Origin: Polaribacter sp. ALD11
GTDB lineage: Bacteria; Bacteroidota; Bacteroidia; Flavobacteriales; Flavobacteriaceae
DNA: 64,000 nt
Assembly (NCBI RefSeq): GCF_002831685.1
Contig: NZ_CP025119.1
Location: forward strand, 407,001-471,000
Reading direction: 5' to 3'
Positions 25,417 to 34,739 of this stretch are shown here, one piece after another; positions within the stretch are counted from its first letter, which is position 1, and each line of letters opens with the position of its first letter. Below the pieces are notes generated by a model. That model searched no databases and was not told the DNA's origin. It was given only the letters and a program-made list of their open reading frames with translations. Position numbers and translations under genes: made by a program.

Positions 25417-26478
25417 TTAAGAATTATAAAACTCCATACTTTCAATAATTAACTCATCAGGAACTTTACAGTCAATTTTGTGATCTTCGTAATCATTTAA
25501 AAGCACAAAATTCACTTGTCCGTTTACGTTTTTCTTGTCATGCTTTAATAAATCCATAATACTAGAAAAGTCTTCTTTTAGAAGATTTGTTTTGTTGTAG
25601 ATTGATAAGACTACATTTTTTACTTCGTTTACTTTCTCCGTTGGGAAGCCTAATAATTTAGAAGACATAAAACTTTCACAAACCATTCCTATTGCAATTG
25701 CTTCGCCATGTGTTAGGTTTTCTTTATCATTAGATTCTAGATAAAAAGACTCAATTGCATGCCCTAATGTATGACCAAAATTTAAAACTTTACGTAAGTT
25801 TTGTTCTCTAGGATCTTGTAAAACAACTTCATTTTTTATTTCTATAGAACGAAATATTAAATCGTTTATATTTAAGCCTTTGTTATCCTTTATTTCATTA
25901 AAAAGTTTCACATCATAGGTAATTCCGTACTTAATAATTTCTGCTGTTCCAGATTTAATCTCTCTATCTGAAACTGTTGCTAAATAATTGGTGTCTACAA
26001 GTACCATTTCAGGATTCGCAAACAGCCCAATCTGATTCTTCAGAACTCCTAAATCAACACCTGTTTTACCACCAACAGAAGCGTCTACCATAGAAAGTAA
26101 AGTGGTAGGTATATTAACAAAATCGATTCCACGTTTAAAACAAGAAGCTACAAAACCACCTAAATCTGTAATAACACCACCACCTAAAGTAATTACTAAA
26201 CTTTTACGATCGCCACCTAACTCTGTAATTGCATTCCAAACCCCAATACAAGTTTCTAAGTTTTTGTTTATTTCACCAGATTCAATTTCTATAACCTCAA
26301 TTCTTTTGTCCGTTACTAAATTTGGAATGAATTTAGGATAGCAAAGTTCAAAAGTATTCTCATCTACTAAAATGAAGAGGGTAGAATAGTTGTTTTTTGA
26401 AATTAAATTAGATAATTCTTGGTATCCTTTTTCTTGAAAATGAACAGGATAGCTCACTGCTTTTATAGATTTCATCAT
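25417..26478 (-). CDS. aroB: 3-dehydroquinate synthase
   Basis: Cyclises DAHP to 3-dehydroquinate, the second step of the shikimate pathway, with NAD+ and Zn2+ or Co2+ in the cytosol. The 353-residue length is normal. The NAD-binding stretch GGGVITDLGGFVASCFKRGI and the metal ligands show it: Glu in SGTAEIIKYG, and His in LNFGHTLGHAIE and LTHGEAIAIGM. The IPTTLLSMVDASVGGKTGVD motif is the catalytic signature. The start MMKSIKAVSY leaves the initiator as either of two adjacent ATGs. Monocistronic, divergent from proline dehydrogenase. Confidence 0.96.
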   Translation of the reverse strand: MMKSIKAVSYPVHFQEKGYQELSNLISKNNYSTLFILVDENTFELCYPKFIPNLVTDKRIEVIEIESGEINKNLETCIGVWNAITELGGDRKSLVITLGGGVITDLGGFVASCFKRGIDFVNIPTTLLSMVDASVGGKTGVDLGVLKNQIGLFANPEMVLVDTNYLATVSDREIKSGTAEIIKYGITYDVKLFNEIKDNKGLNINDLIFRSIEIKNEVVLQDPREQNLRKVLNFGHTLGHAIESFYLESNDKENLTHGEAIAIGMVCESFMSSKLLGFPTEKVNEVKNVVLSIYNKTNLLKEDFSSIMDLLKHDKKNVNGQVNFVLLNDYEDHKIDCKVPDELIIESMEFYNS

Positions 26479-26512
26479 TAAAATATTGAACGTGCAAATT
26501 AAATAGAAATTA

Positions 26513-26543
26513 TTGAATTATTTATAATCTTAACTTATATTTG
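26513..26543 (+). promoter_or_regulatory. Promoter for proline dehydrogenase
   Basis: TTG (26513-26515), 20 bases, TATATTTG (26536-26543): an almost ideal Bacteroidetes promoter, 20 bases before the ATG at 26564. Confidence 0.7.
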
Positions 26544-26563
26544 TTATAATAAAAATCGATTGA

Positions 26564-27727
26564 ATGAAGCTTTTTAATAACACAGAAGTTGCCTTTTCAT
26601 TAAAAACTGATTCGCAGTTAGAGAGAGCATATTTTTTATTTAGAATGATACAAAGCCAACCAATGGTAAAAATTGGAAGTGCTGTAACAAATTTTGCTTT
26701 AAAGGTACATTTACCTATAGAAGGTTTAATTAGAGTTACTGTTTTTGATCATTTTTGTGGAGGTGTAACAGAAGACGACTGTATGTCTGTTATAGATAAT
26801 ATGTATGATAATGGTAACGTACATAGTGTTTTAGATTATTCTGTTGAGGGGCAAGATAAAGAAGTAAGTTTTGATGGTGCTTTGGAAAAAATTCTAAAAA
26901 TTGTTGATTTTTGTGAAGAAAAGAAGTCGATTCCTTTTGCGGTTTTTAAGCCAACAGGATTTGGGCGTTTTGCTCTGTATCAGAAAATATCTGAGGGCAA
27001 AGAACTTTCTAAAGAGGAAACAGAAGAGTGGGCTAGAGTAGTAGCTCGTTACCATAAAGTATGTAAAGTAGCGGCAGCAAAAGACGTTCCTTTATTAATA
27101 GATGCAGAAGAAAGTTGGATGCAGAAAGCTGCGGATGAGTTAATTGAAGAATTAATGGAAACGTATAATAAAGAAAAAGCAATTGTTTTTAATACGTTGC
27201 AAATGTACAGACATGATAGACTCGATTATTTAAAAGAATTGCATTCAAAAGCAAAAGAAAAAGACTTTTACATTGGCTTAAAAGTTGTGCGTGGTGCTTA
27301 TATGGAGAAAGAAAGAGAAAGAGCAGACGAAAAAGGATATCCATCACCAATTTGTGAGCATAAAGAAGCAACAGACATTAATTATGATGAAGCGATTATG
27401 TACATGATGGACCATTCTAAAATGGCATTATTTGTTGGAACTCATAACGAGGAAAGCTCATACTTAGTAATGGATTTAGCTAAAAAACAAGGTATTAAAG
27501 AGAATGACGAAAGACTTTGGTTTGGTCAGTTATTTGGTATGAGCGATCATATTAGTTACAATTTAGCAAATAAAAATTATAACGTTGCAAAATACCTTCC
27601 TTTTGGGCCAGTAAGAGATGTTATGCCTTACTTAATAAGAAGAGCAGAAGAGAATACATCTGTAGCGGGACAAACAAGTAGAGAGTTGAATTTGATTAAA
27701 ACAGAGCGTAAACGTAGAAAAGGGTAG
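26564..27727 (+). CDS. Proline dehydrogenase
   Basis: Flavin-dependent oxidation of L-proline to pyrroline-5-carboxylate at the membrane, feeding the quinone pool. The 387 residues form a (beta-alpha)8 PRODH domain. LKVVRGAYMEKERERA is the conserved R-G-A-Y-x-x-x-E motif, and the C-terminal FGPVRDVMPYLIRRAEENTS is the usual substrate-binding helix with the R-R-x-x-E-N pattern. It is a monofunctional enzyme, not PutA, so the P5C dehydrogenase must be elsewhere. Its TAG stop overlaps the GTG start of a LETM1-like gene by one base. Confidence 0.94.
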   Translation: MKLFNNTEVAFSLKTDSQLERAYFLFRMIQSQPMVKIGSAVTNFALKVHLPIEGLIRVTVFDHFCGGVTEDDCMSVIDNMYDNGNVHSVLDYSVEGQDKEVSFDGALEKILKIVDFCEEKKSIPFAVFKPTGFGRFALYQKISEGKELSKEETEEWARVVARYHKVCKVAAAKDVPLLIDAEESWMQKAADELIEELMETYNKEKAIVFNTLQMYRHDRLDYLKELHSKAKEKDFYIGLKVVRGAYMEKERERADEKGYPSPICEHKEATDINYDEAIMYMMDHSKMALFVGTHNEESSYLVMDLAKKQGIKENDERLWFGQLFGMSDHISYNLANKNYNVAKYLPFGPVRDVMPYLIRRAEENTSVAGQTSRELNLIKTERKRRKG

Positions 27728-28011
27728 TGCAAACAATAGATGAAATAAAAATGTTGTTGTACAGAAACAAGTTGAGATTACATCAAGAACTGTTGCAAAG
27801 TAAAGAAGCAATGCATTTAATAAGAAAATCTACACGCTCTAAATTATCCGAAGAAGAAAAGTTGAAAATTAAAATTCAACTGCTAGATATTTGTAAAGCA
27901 ATACCTGCATTTACTGTTTTTATGCTTCCAGGAGGTGCGTTGTTATTGCCTTTATTAATCAAATTAATTCCAGATATTTTACCATCTGCATCTAAAGAGG
28001 ATATAAAATAA
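27727..28011 (+). CDS. LETM1-like domain protein
   Basis: A 94-residue protein with a GTG start overlapping the proline dehydrogenase stop by one base (TAGTG), so translation is coupled. After a short charged helix, residues 56-86 (AIPAFTVFMLPGGALLLPLL, then IKLIPDILPS) match the core of mitochondrial LETM1, which has P-F-x-x-F-x-x-P-x-x-x-x-L-L-P-x-x-x-K-x-x-P-x-x-L-P-S. LETM1 supports K+/H+ or Ca2+/H+ exchange in mitochondria; the bacterial role is unknown. Only one hydrophobic segment is present. I am confident of the motif but not of function. Confidence 0.75.
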   Translation: MQTIDEIKMLLYRNKLRLHQELLQSKEAMHLIRKSTRSKLSEEEKLKIKIQLLDICKAIPAFTVFMLPGGALLLPLLIKLIPDILPSASKEDIK

Positions 28012-28053
28012 GTAGATAATCCTTAACCTTCTTAGTTAATAGTAATAAAAGAA

Positions 28054-28617
28054 ATGAGAAATTACTTAAAATCATTTAAGACACTATCGAATAGTGAAAT
28101 TGATTTATTTGTAAGTAAAGTAACTTTTAAGAAATTAGACAAAGGTGATTATTTAATTAAAAAAGATGCAATTTGTAAAGAGGTCGCATTTGTAGTTTCT
28201 GGAATATTTAGGTCTTTTTATTATTCATCTTTAGATGAAGAAGTAACTTATTGTTTTACTTTTTCAAATTCTTTTGCGAGTGCTTATTCTTCATTTTTAT
28301 CTCAAGCAAAAACCGCAGAGAATATTCAAGCTATTACAGATGTTGAGTTGTTTACTATTTCACGAGATGAAATTTTAAATTTAGAGAAATCAAGCACTAA
28401 CTGGCTTAAGTTTTTTAAGCTCATTGCAGAGCAGGAATATATAAAAATGGAAAAGAGAATTTTCATATTACAAAAAGAAAGTGCAGAGAAACGGTATGAA
28501 GATTTGCTTACAAACCAACCTCAATATTTGCAATTAATACCACTGAATTATTTATCTTCTTATTTAGGAATTACACAGCGACATTTAAGTCGCATAAGAA
28601 AGTCTATCTCTAATTAG
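28054..28617 (+). CDS. Crp/Fnr family transcriptional regulator
   Basis: A 187-residue regulator with an N-terminal cyclic-nucleotide-binding-like beta roll (about 20-115) and a short C-terminal winged helix (about 150-185) ending YLGITQRHLSRIRKSISN. There are no Fe-S cysteines of Fnr type, and the cAMP-contact R-S pair is not evident, so it belongs to the large Bacteroidetes group of unknown effector. The flavodoxin-fold gene begins 63 bases downstream on the same strand and is the likely target or partner. Confidence 0.88.
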   Translation: MRNYLKSFKTLSNSEIDLFVSKVTFKKLDKGDYLIKKDAICKEVAFVVSGIFRSFYYSSLDEEVTYCFTFSNSFASAYSSFLSQAKTAENIQAITDVELFTISRDEILNLEKSSTNWLKFFKLIAEQEYIKMEKRIFILQKESAEKRYEDLLTNQPQYLQLIPLNYLSSYLGITQRHLSRIRKSISN

Positions 28618-28679
28618 ACAAATGTCCTTTCTAAGTAATTTAACCCTGCCGTTCTTTGTAAAAAAATAAAGAACAAATT

Positions 28680-29258
28680 ATGAAGCAAGTTTTAATAATT
28701 AATGGGCATCCTAATAAGCAGAGTTATAATTATGCATTATCAGAAGCTTATTTAAAAGGTGCAAGTAAGACTAATTCAATCTTAACCCAAATTAATATAA
28801 TAGATTTAGACTTTAATCCTAACCTAATGTTTGGATATCAAAAAAGAACAGAATTAGAGCCTGATTTACTTGATGCTATAGAAAAAATAAAAAAAGCAGA
28901 TCATATCGTATGGGTATTTCCAATGTGGTGGTATGGTTACCCTGCACTAATGAAAGGCTTTATTGATCGTACATTTTTACCAGGTATCACCTTTGAATTT
29001 ATTAAAGGAAAAGCATTACCAAAAAAATTATTGAAAGGAAAAACAGGAAGAATTATTATTACAGCAGATACTCCTAAATGGTATGATTATTTGTTTATGA
29101 AAAGCCCTGTAATAAATCAATTTAAAAAAGGAACCTTAAATTTTTGTGGAATTAATCCTGTTAAGGTTACATATATTTCACCCGTTAAAGATTCAAATAT
29201 TAACTATAGAGAGAAATGGTTAGAAAAAATATCATTATTAGGAGAAACACTTAAGTAA
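28680..29258 (+). CDS. NAD(P)H-dependent oxidoreductase (flavodoxin-2 fold)
   Basis: A cytosolic FMN/FAD quinone or nitro/azo reductase-like enzyme of 192 residues. The N-terminal phosphate loop is INGHPNKQSYNYAL; the active-site loop WVFPMWWYGYPALMKGFIDRTFLPG matches MdaB/KefF/NQO-type flavoproteins. The substrate is probably a quinone or electrophile. It follows the Crp/Fnr-type regulator gene, which supports a stress-inducible role by inference. No terminator hairpin is obvious after it. Confidence 0.9.
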   Translation: MKQVLIINGHPNKQSYNYALSEAYLKGASKTNSILTQINIIDLDFNPNLMFGYQKRTELEPDLLDAIEKIKKADHIVWVFPMWWYGYPALMKGFIDRTFLPGITFEFIKGKALPKKLLKGKTGRIIITADTPKWYDYLFMKSPVINQFKKGTLNFCGINPVKVTYISPVKDSNINYREKWLEKISLLGETLK

Positions 29259-29400
29259 TTAGCACAACAAGTGTATAAGAAAACAAATGCTTTTGTGCTG
29301 AATTGAAAGAGCTGTGTTCGTTTTTAAAATTACCAATTATTAATTACAATGTTTTTATAATTAAATAACTTAAAACTTCTTTTATCTTTAAATAATACAA

Positions 29401-29408
29401 TACATTTG
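29401..29408 (+). promoter_or_regulatory. -7 box of the thiamin operon promoter
   Basis: TACATTTG, a TAnnTTTG box about 8 bases before the 5' end of the TPP riboswitch. The transcript would start at or just before the riboswitch, as expected. Confidence 0.55.
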
Positions 29409-29415
29409 TAAAGTA

Positions 29416-29496
29416 AACTTTAGGAGTAGCTATTAAATTAGTTTGAGAAAAATCCTTAGAACCTGATTTGGTTAATACCAACGTAGGAAAAAGTTG
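29416..29496 (+). promoter_or_regulatory. TPP riboswitch (THI element)
   Basis: The conserved pieces are GGAGTAGC at 29423-29430, TGAGA at 29444-29448, ACCTGAT at 29461-29467, then GGTTAATACC and AACGTAGG, which match the two arms of the thiamin pyrophosphate aptamer. P1 can form from AACTT (29416-29420) and AAGTT (29491-29495). It sits 60 bases before thiS at the head of an eight-gene thiamin operon. I see no clear terminator stem after it, so control is probably at translation of thiS, by inference. Confidence 0.9.
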
Positions 29497-29555
29497 CTTA
29501 GATTTAGTTATACAAAAACTACCTCTCTACGGTTTACAGTAAATATTTTAAAAAT

Positions 29556-29759
29556 ATGATTACTATAAAAGTAAACCAAGAAAATCATCAATTTTCAGAA
29601 ACTTTAGCGTTAGCAGAATTAATTCGTTTTTTAGAAATAAAGACGAACGGAATTGCTGTTGCTATAAATGGCAGTGTAGTTAAAAAAAGCGATTGGTCTT
29701 TACGGTTACTTCAAAATAGTGATGAAGTTTTAATTATTAAATCCACACAAGGTGGTTAA
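29556..29759 (+). CDS. thiS: Sulfur carrier protein ThiS
   Basis: A 67-residue ubiquitin-like sulfur carrier for thiazole synthesis. It ends STQGG, the diglycine tail that ThiF adenylates and that is converted to a thiocarboxylate. The start ATG is the first after the riboswitch. It is the first gene of the thi operon, with thiC 49 bases downstream. Confidence 0.93.
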   Translation: MITIKVNQENHQFSETLALAELIRFLEIKTNGIAVAINGSVVKKSDWSLRLLQNSDEVLIIKSTQGG

Positions 29760-29775
29760 TAGTTAAACATTTTAA

Positions 29776-31668
<1,893 letters not shown>

Positions 31669-31680
31669 TATAATTAGGAA

Positions 31681-31770
31681 GTTCCCACGCTTAGAAAAAA
31701 AGCGTGGGCGGGCTTTCCGTTATATCTTTTGCTGAAAAAGCAAAAGGATGCCACTGCAATCCCTAACTCA
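31681..31770 (-). ncRNA. Structured repeat element, copy 2 (flavo-1-like candidate)
   Basis: Minus-strand copy of the element at 14553. It has GAGTTAGGGATTGCAGTGGCATCC, a hairpin TTTTGCT...AGCAAAA, AAGATATAACGGAAAGCCC, and a terminal hairpin CCCACGCTT...AAGCGTGGG. The core words (TAGGGATTG, GGCATCC, GATATA, AAAGCCC) are kept while both hairpins differ, which is covariation. It lies antisense to the thi operon, between thiC and the TenI-like gene, so the operon transcript also contains its complement. Confidence 0.6.
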
Positions 31771-31783
31771 AAAACCAAGCAAC

Positions 31784-31819
31784 CGTCATTACGAGGAGGT
31801 ACGACGAAGTAATCTGTTA
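31784..31819. repeat. Short palindromic repeat of the CGTCATT...AATCT type
   Basis: A 36-base sequence, CGTCATTACGAGGAGG then TACGACGAAGTAATCTG, with ATTAC (31788-31792) able to pair with GTAAT (31809-31813). This is a form of the CGTCATTGCGAGGA...CGAAGCAATCT repeat I have seen scattered in many bacterial genomes. A degenerate piece (CGTCATTGCAAGGA) occurs at 61662. Confidence 0.6.
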
Positions 31820-31836
31820 ATTCAATTATAAAAAAT

Positions 31837-32433
31837 ATGATAGTTCTTATTGCTCCAGAAAAAGATATTCCTAATGAAATTAACATACTAAATCAGTTGT
31901 TCGAACATGGTTTGATGTTTTATCATTTTAGAAAACCAGAAAAAAACTATGAAGAACACGCTGCGTATTTAAATCAAATAGATAAAGAATATCACAACAG
32001 AATTGTAGTGCATTATCATCATGAATTAATAAATGATTTTAATTTAAAAGGTATTCATTTTCAAGAGCAAAAACGCATAGATTATATCGATAATCCGAGT
32101 GAGTATTTTAAAACGCTAAACATGTATGGTAAAACAATTAGTTCTTCTTTTCATGAACCAAAAGTTTTAAAGGATTGTTATTTCGAGTTCGATTACCATT
32201 TATTAAGTCCGGTTTTTTCATCGATTTCTAAAGAAGGATACGAAGGCAAAGGTTTTGATGTAAACGATATCAATAAAACCATCGTTGGCATGGGCGGAAT
32301 TAATTCTGAAACCATACAAGAAACATTACAACTAGGTTTTAAAGGAGTTGGCGTTTTAGGTGGCGTTTGGAATGCAGAAAACCCCGTAGAAAGTTTTAAA
32401 AGTATAAAAGAGAAGTTTTACTCATTAGTTTAA
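31837..32433 (+). CDS. ThiE/TenI-like protein
   Basis: A 198-residue (beta-alpha)8-barrel paralogue of ThiE. It keeps the C-terminal GMGGINSETIQETLQLGFKG and VGVLGGVW strands but lacks the ThiE signatures seen in its neighbour at 33237: the IINDHYKVA region is VHYHHELIND here, and the phosphate loop GPYQFT is SPVFSS. A thiazole tautomerase role like that of B. subtilis TenI is therefore more likely than thiamin-phosphate synthesis. It is within the thi operon, after the repeats. Function is inferred. Confidence 0.8.
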   Translation: MIVLIAPEKDIPNEINILNQLFEHGLMFYHFRKPEKNYEEHAAYLNQIDKEYHNRIVVHYHHELINDFNLKGIHFQEQKRIDYIDNPSEYFKTLNMYGKTISSSFHEPKVLKDCYFEFDYHLLSPVFSSISKEGYEGKGFDVNDINKTIVGMGGINSETIQETLQLGFKGVGVLGGVWNAENPVESFKSIKEKFYSLV

Positions 32434-32475
32434 TCTATAAGTTCGAGAGCAGTAGATAAGTAAACACATAAAAAT

Positions 32476-33231
32476 TTGAATCAAAAAAATTACATACTAA
32501 CCATTGCAGGTTTAGATCCATCAAGCGGAGCAGGAATCACATCAGATATTAAAACATTTGAGGCGCATCATCTATACGGGTTATCGGTTTGTACAGCAGT
32601 TACGGTTCAGAATGATGTGGAATTTACAGATTGTGTTTGGATAAAAAGAAAAGTCATATTAGGTCAGGTAGAACAACTTTTTAAGCGCTTTTCAATTCCT
32701 GTCGTAAAAATAGGGATCATTCAATCTTGGAAAGTTTTGTTAGCAGTCATTCTGACTCTAAAAAAGTTAAATCCGGATATAAAAATAGTTTTAGACCCTA
32801 TTTTAAAAGCAAGTGCAGGTTTTACATTTCATACTATTCAAGATTTAGACACTTTCGAAAAAGTATTACAAAACTGTTCTTTTATAACGCCAAATTACGA
32901 TGAAATAAAAGCATTGTTTCCAGATAAAAGTATTGAAGAAACAATTAAATTTATATCCGAAAAAACAAATATCTACCTAAAAGGAGGACACAGAGTCGAT
33001 AAAAAAGGATGGGATGAGGTGTATTACAGTAAAATAGTAAAACTCAATATTCCGCCAATAACAACAAAACCCATTTTTGAAAAACATGGAAGTGGTTGTG
33101 TTTTATCCGCAGCCTTAGCGGCAAATTTATCCAAAGATATTCCTTTAGAAGACGCTTGTAGAAACACAAAATTGTACACAGAACAGTTTTTAAGTTCTAA
33201 CGAATCTTTATTAGGAACGCATAATTATTAA
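32476..33231 (+). CDS. thiD: Hydroxymethylpyrimidine/phosphomethylpyrimidine kinase ThiD
   Basis: Phosphorylates HMP and HMP-P with ATP, in the cytosol. The 251 residues of the ribokinase fold open ILTIAGLDPSSGAGITSDIK, the usual HMP-binding start, and end with the catalytic GSGC motif in FEKHGSGCVLSAALAANL. The start is TTG at 32476; no ATG precedes the conserved first strand. The gap to the preceding gene is 42 bases and to thiE 5 bases, so it is in the middle of the thi operon. Confidence 0.93.
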   Translation: MNQKNYILTIAGLDPSSGAGITSDIKTFEAHHLYGLSVCTAVTVQNDVEFTDCVWIKRKVILGQVEQLFKRFSIPVVKIGIIQSWKVLLAVILTLKKLNPDIKIVLDPILKASAGFTFHTIQDLDTFEKVLQNCSFITPNYDEIKALFPDKSIEETIKFISEKTNIYLKGGHRVDKKGWDEVYYSKIVKLNIPPITTKPIFEKHGSGCVLSAALAANLSKDIPLEDACRNTKLYTEQFLSSNESLLGTHNY

Positions 33232-33236
33232 AACGA

Positions 33237-33842
33237 ATGATTAGTAAATTACACTATATATCACAAGGCGAAACGCCCAAAGAACATTTAGTAAATATAC
33301 AAAAAGCGTGTGTTGCTGGTGCAGATTGGGTGCAATTACGTTTAAAAAATAGTGATGCTAAAACCATTTTAGAAACAGCAAAAGAAGCAAGAGAAATTAC
33401 AACACGCTTTAAAGCCCAATTAATTATAAACGATCATTACAAGGTTGCCAAAGAAATAAAAGCCGACGGAGTTCATTTAGGAAAAACTGATGCGTGTCCT
33501 TCAAAAGTTCGTGCTTTTTTAGGAACGTCTTACATCATTGGAGGAACAGCAAATACATTAGAAGATTGCAGAAACCTACTAGATAAAAAAGTAGACTATA
33601 TTGGTTTAGGTCCTTATCAGTTTACTGAAACAAAGAAGAATTTAAGTCCGGTTTTAGGAGTCGAAGGATATAGAAACCTATTAGAAGAGTTACAAACTGA
33701 AACTCCAATTATTGCTATTGGCGGAATTGCTTTAGAAGACGTTGCAAAAATTACAAATACAGGTATTTACGGAATTGCAGTTTCTGGGGCAATCACAAAA
33801 GATGTAACTAGTATTGCTAAATTTCAAGAAATTTTAAATTAA
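33237..33842 (+). CDS. thiE: Thiamin-phosphate synthase ThiE
   Basis: Joins HMP-PP and thiazole phosphate to give thiamin phosphate. The 201 residues hold the canonical ThiE barrel: VQLRLKN after the first strand, LIINDHYKVAKEIKADGVHLGKTD, YIGLGPYQFTETKK (pyrophosphate loop) and AIGGIALEDVAKI. All ligand motifs are present, in contrast to the TenI-like protein upstream. It follows thiD by 5 bases; a 92-base miniature element separates it from thiG. Confidence 0.95.
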   Translation: MISKLHYISQGETPKEHLVNIQKACVAGADWVQLRLKNSDAKTILETAKEAREITTRFKAQLIINDHYKVAKEIKADGVHLGKTDACPSKVRAFLGTSYIIGGTANTLEDCRNLLDKKVDYIGLGPYQFTETKKNLSPVLGVEGYRNLLEELQTETPIIAIGGIALEDVAKITNTGIYGIAVSGAITKDVTSIAKFQEILN

Positions 33843-33851
33843 AGATTGATA

Positions 33852-33943
33852 TGTCTTCTCGAGCATTACTAAAATTAAAATATATTTTAATTGAAAGTAG
33901 AAAACGTAGTTGTTAAGAGTTCTCGACGGCGCTCGAACGGACA
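33852..33943. repeat. 92-base miniature element with TGTCnnnTCGAGC inverted ends
   Basis: The left end TGTCTTCTCGAGC (33852-33864) and the complement of the right end, TGTCCGTTCGAGC (33931-33943), agree at 10 of 13 positions. The right end contains TCTCGACGGCGCTCGAA, a form of the CTCGACTGCGCTCGA repeat seen in many bacterial genomes. It lies in the thiE-thiG gap. No coding potential is present, so this would be a non-autonomous repeat. Confidence 0.5.
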
Positions 33944-33964
33944 TCAATTCAAAACAATAAAAAA

Positions 33965-34735
33965 ATGAGTCAAAAATTAAAAATTGCAGATAAAGAATTT
34001 ACCTCTCGTTTATTTACAGGGACAGGAAAGTTTAGTTCCTCAAAATTAATGAAAGAAGCATTATTGGCTTCCGAAAGTGAGTTGATAACAGTGGCTTTAA
34101 AAAGAGTCGATGTTCAGAATGAGAAAGATGATATTTTATCACATTTAAACCATCAACATATCAACTTATTGCCCAATACATCTGGAGTTAGAACCGCAAA
34201 AGAAGCCGTTTTTGCTGCCGAATTATCTAGAGAAGCTTTAGAAACCAATTGGGTGAAATTAGAAATTCATCCAGATCCAAGATACTTATTGCCAGATCCA
34301 ATAGAAACGCTAAAAGCTGCCGAAGAATTGGTGAAATTAGGTTTTGTAGTGATGCCTTATATTCATGCAGATCCTGTTTTATGTAAACGTTTAGAAGAGG
34401 TTGGTGTGCAATGTGTAATGCCTTTGGGAGCACCAATTGGAAGTAATAAAGGATTGAAAACAGTCGATTTTTTAGACATTATAATAGAGCAATCTAACGT
34501 GCCTGTAATTGTAGATGCGGGTATTGGTGCGCCATCTCATGCGGCTTATGCGATGGAATTAGGCGCAGATGCTGTTTTGGTAAATACGGCAATTGCCGTT
34601 TCTCAAAACCCAATAGCAATGGCAAAAGCCTTTAAAATGGCAGTTGAAGCAGGAAGAATGGCGTTTGAAGCAAAATTGGCTCCGAGAAGTGAAATGGCGA
34701 TAGCAAGTAGTCCGTTAACGAGTTTTTTAAATTAA
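33965..34735 (+). CDS. thiG: Thiazole synthase ThiG
   Basis: Builds the thiazole-phosphate ring from deoxyxylulose phosphate, dehydroglycine and ThiS thiocarboxylate. The 256 residues form a (beta-alpha)8 barrel with the imine-forming lysine in [15 protein letters not shown]. Other signatures are the phosphate-binding glycine loops [11 protein letters not shown] and [18 protein letters not shown]. It acts with ThiH, whose gene follows after 4 bases, and uses the ThiF/ThiS sulfur relay. Confidence 0.96.
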   Translation: MSQKLKIADKEFTSRLFTGTGKFSSSKLMKEALLASESELITVALKRVDVQNEKDDILSHLNHQHINLLPNTSGVRTAKEAVFAAELSREALETNWVKLEIHPDPRYLLPDPIETLKAAEELVKLGFVVMPYIHADPVLCKRLEEVGVQCVMPLGAPIGSNKGLKTVDFLDIIIEQSNVPVIVDAGIGAPSHAAYAMELGADAVLVNTAIAVSQNPIAMAKAFKMAVEAGRMAFEAKLAPRSEMAIASSPLTSFLN

Positions 34736-34739
34736 AAAT

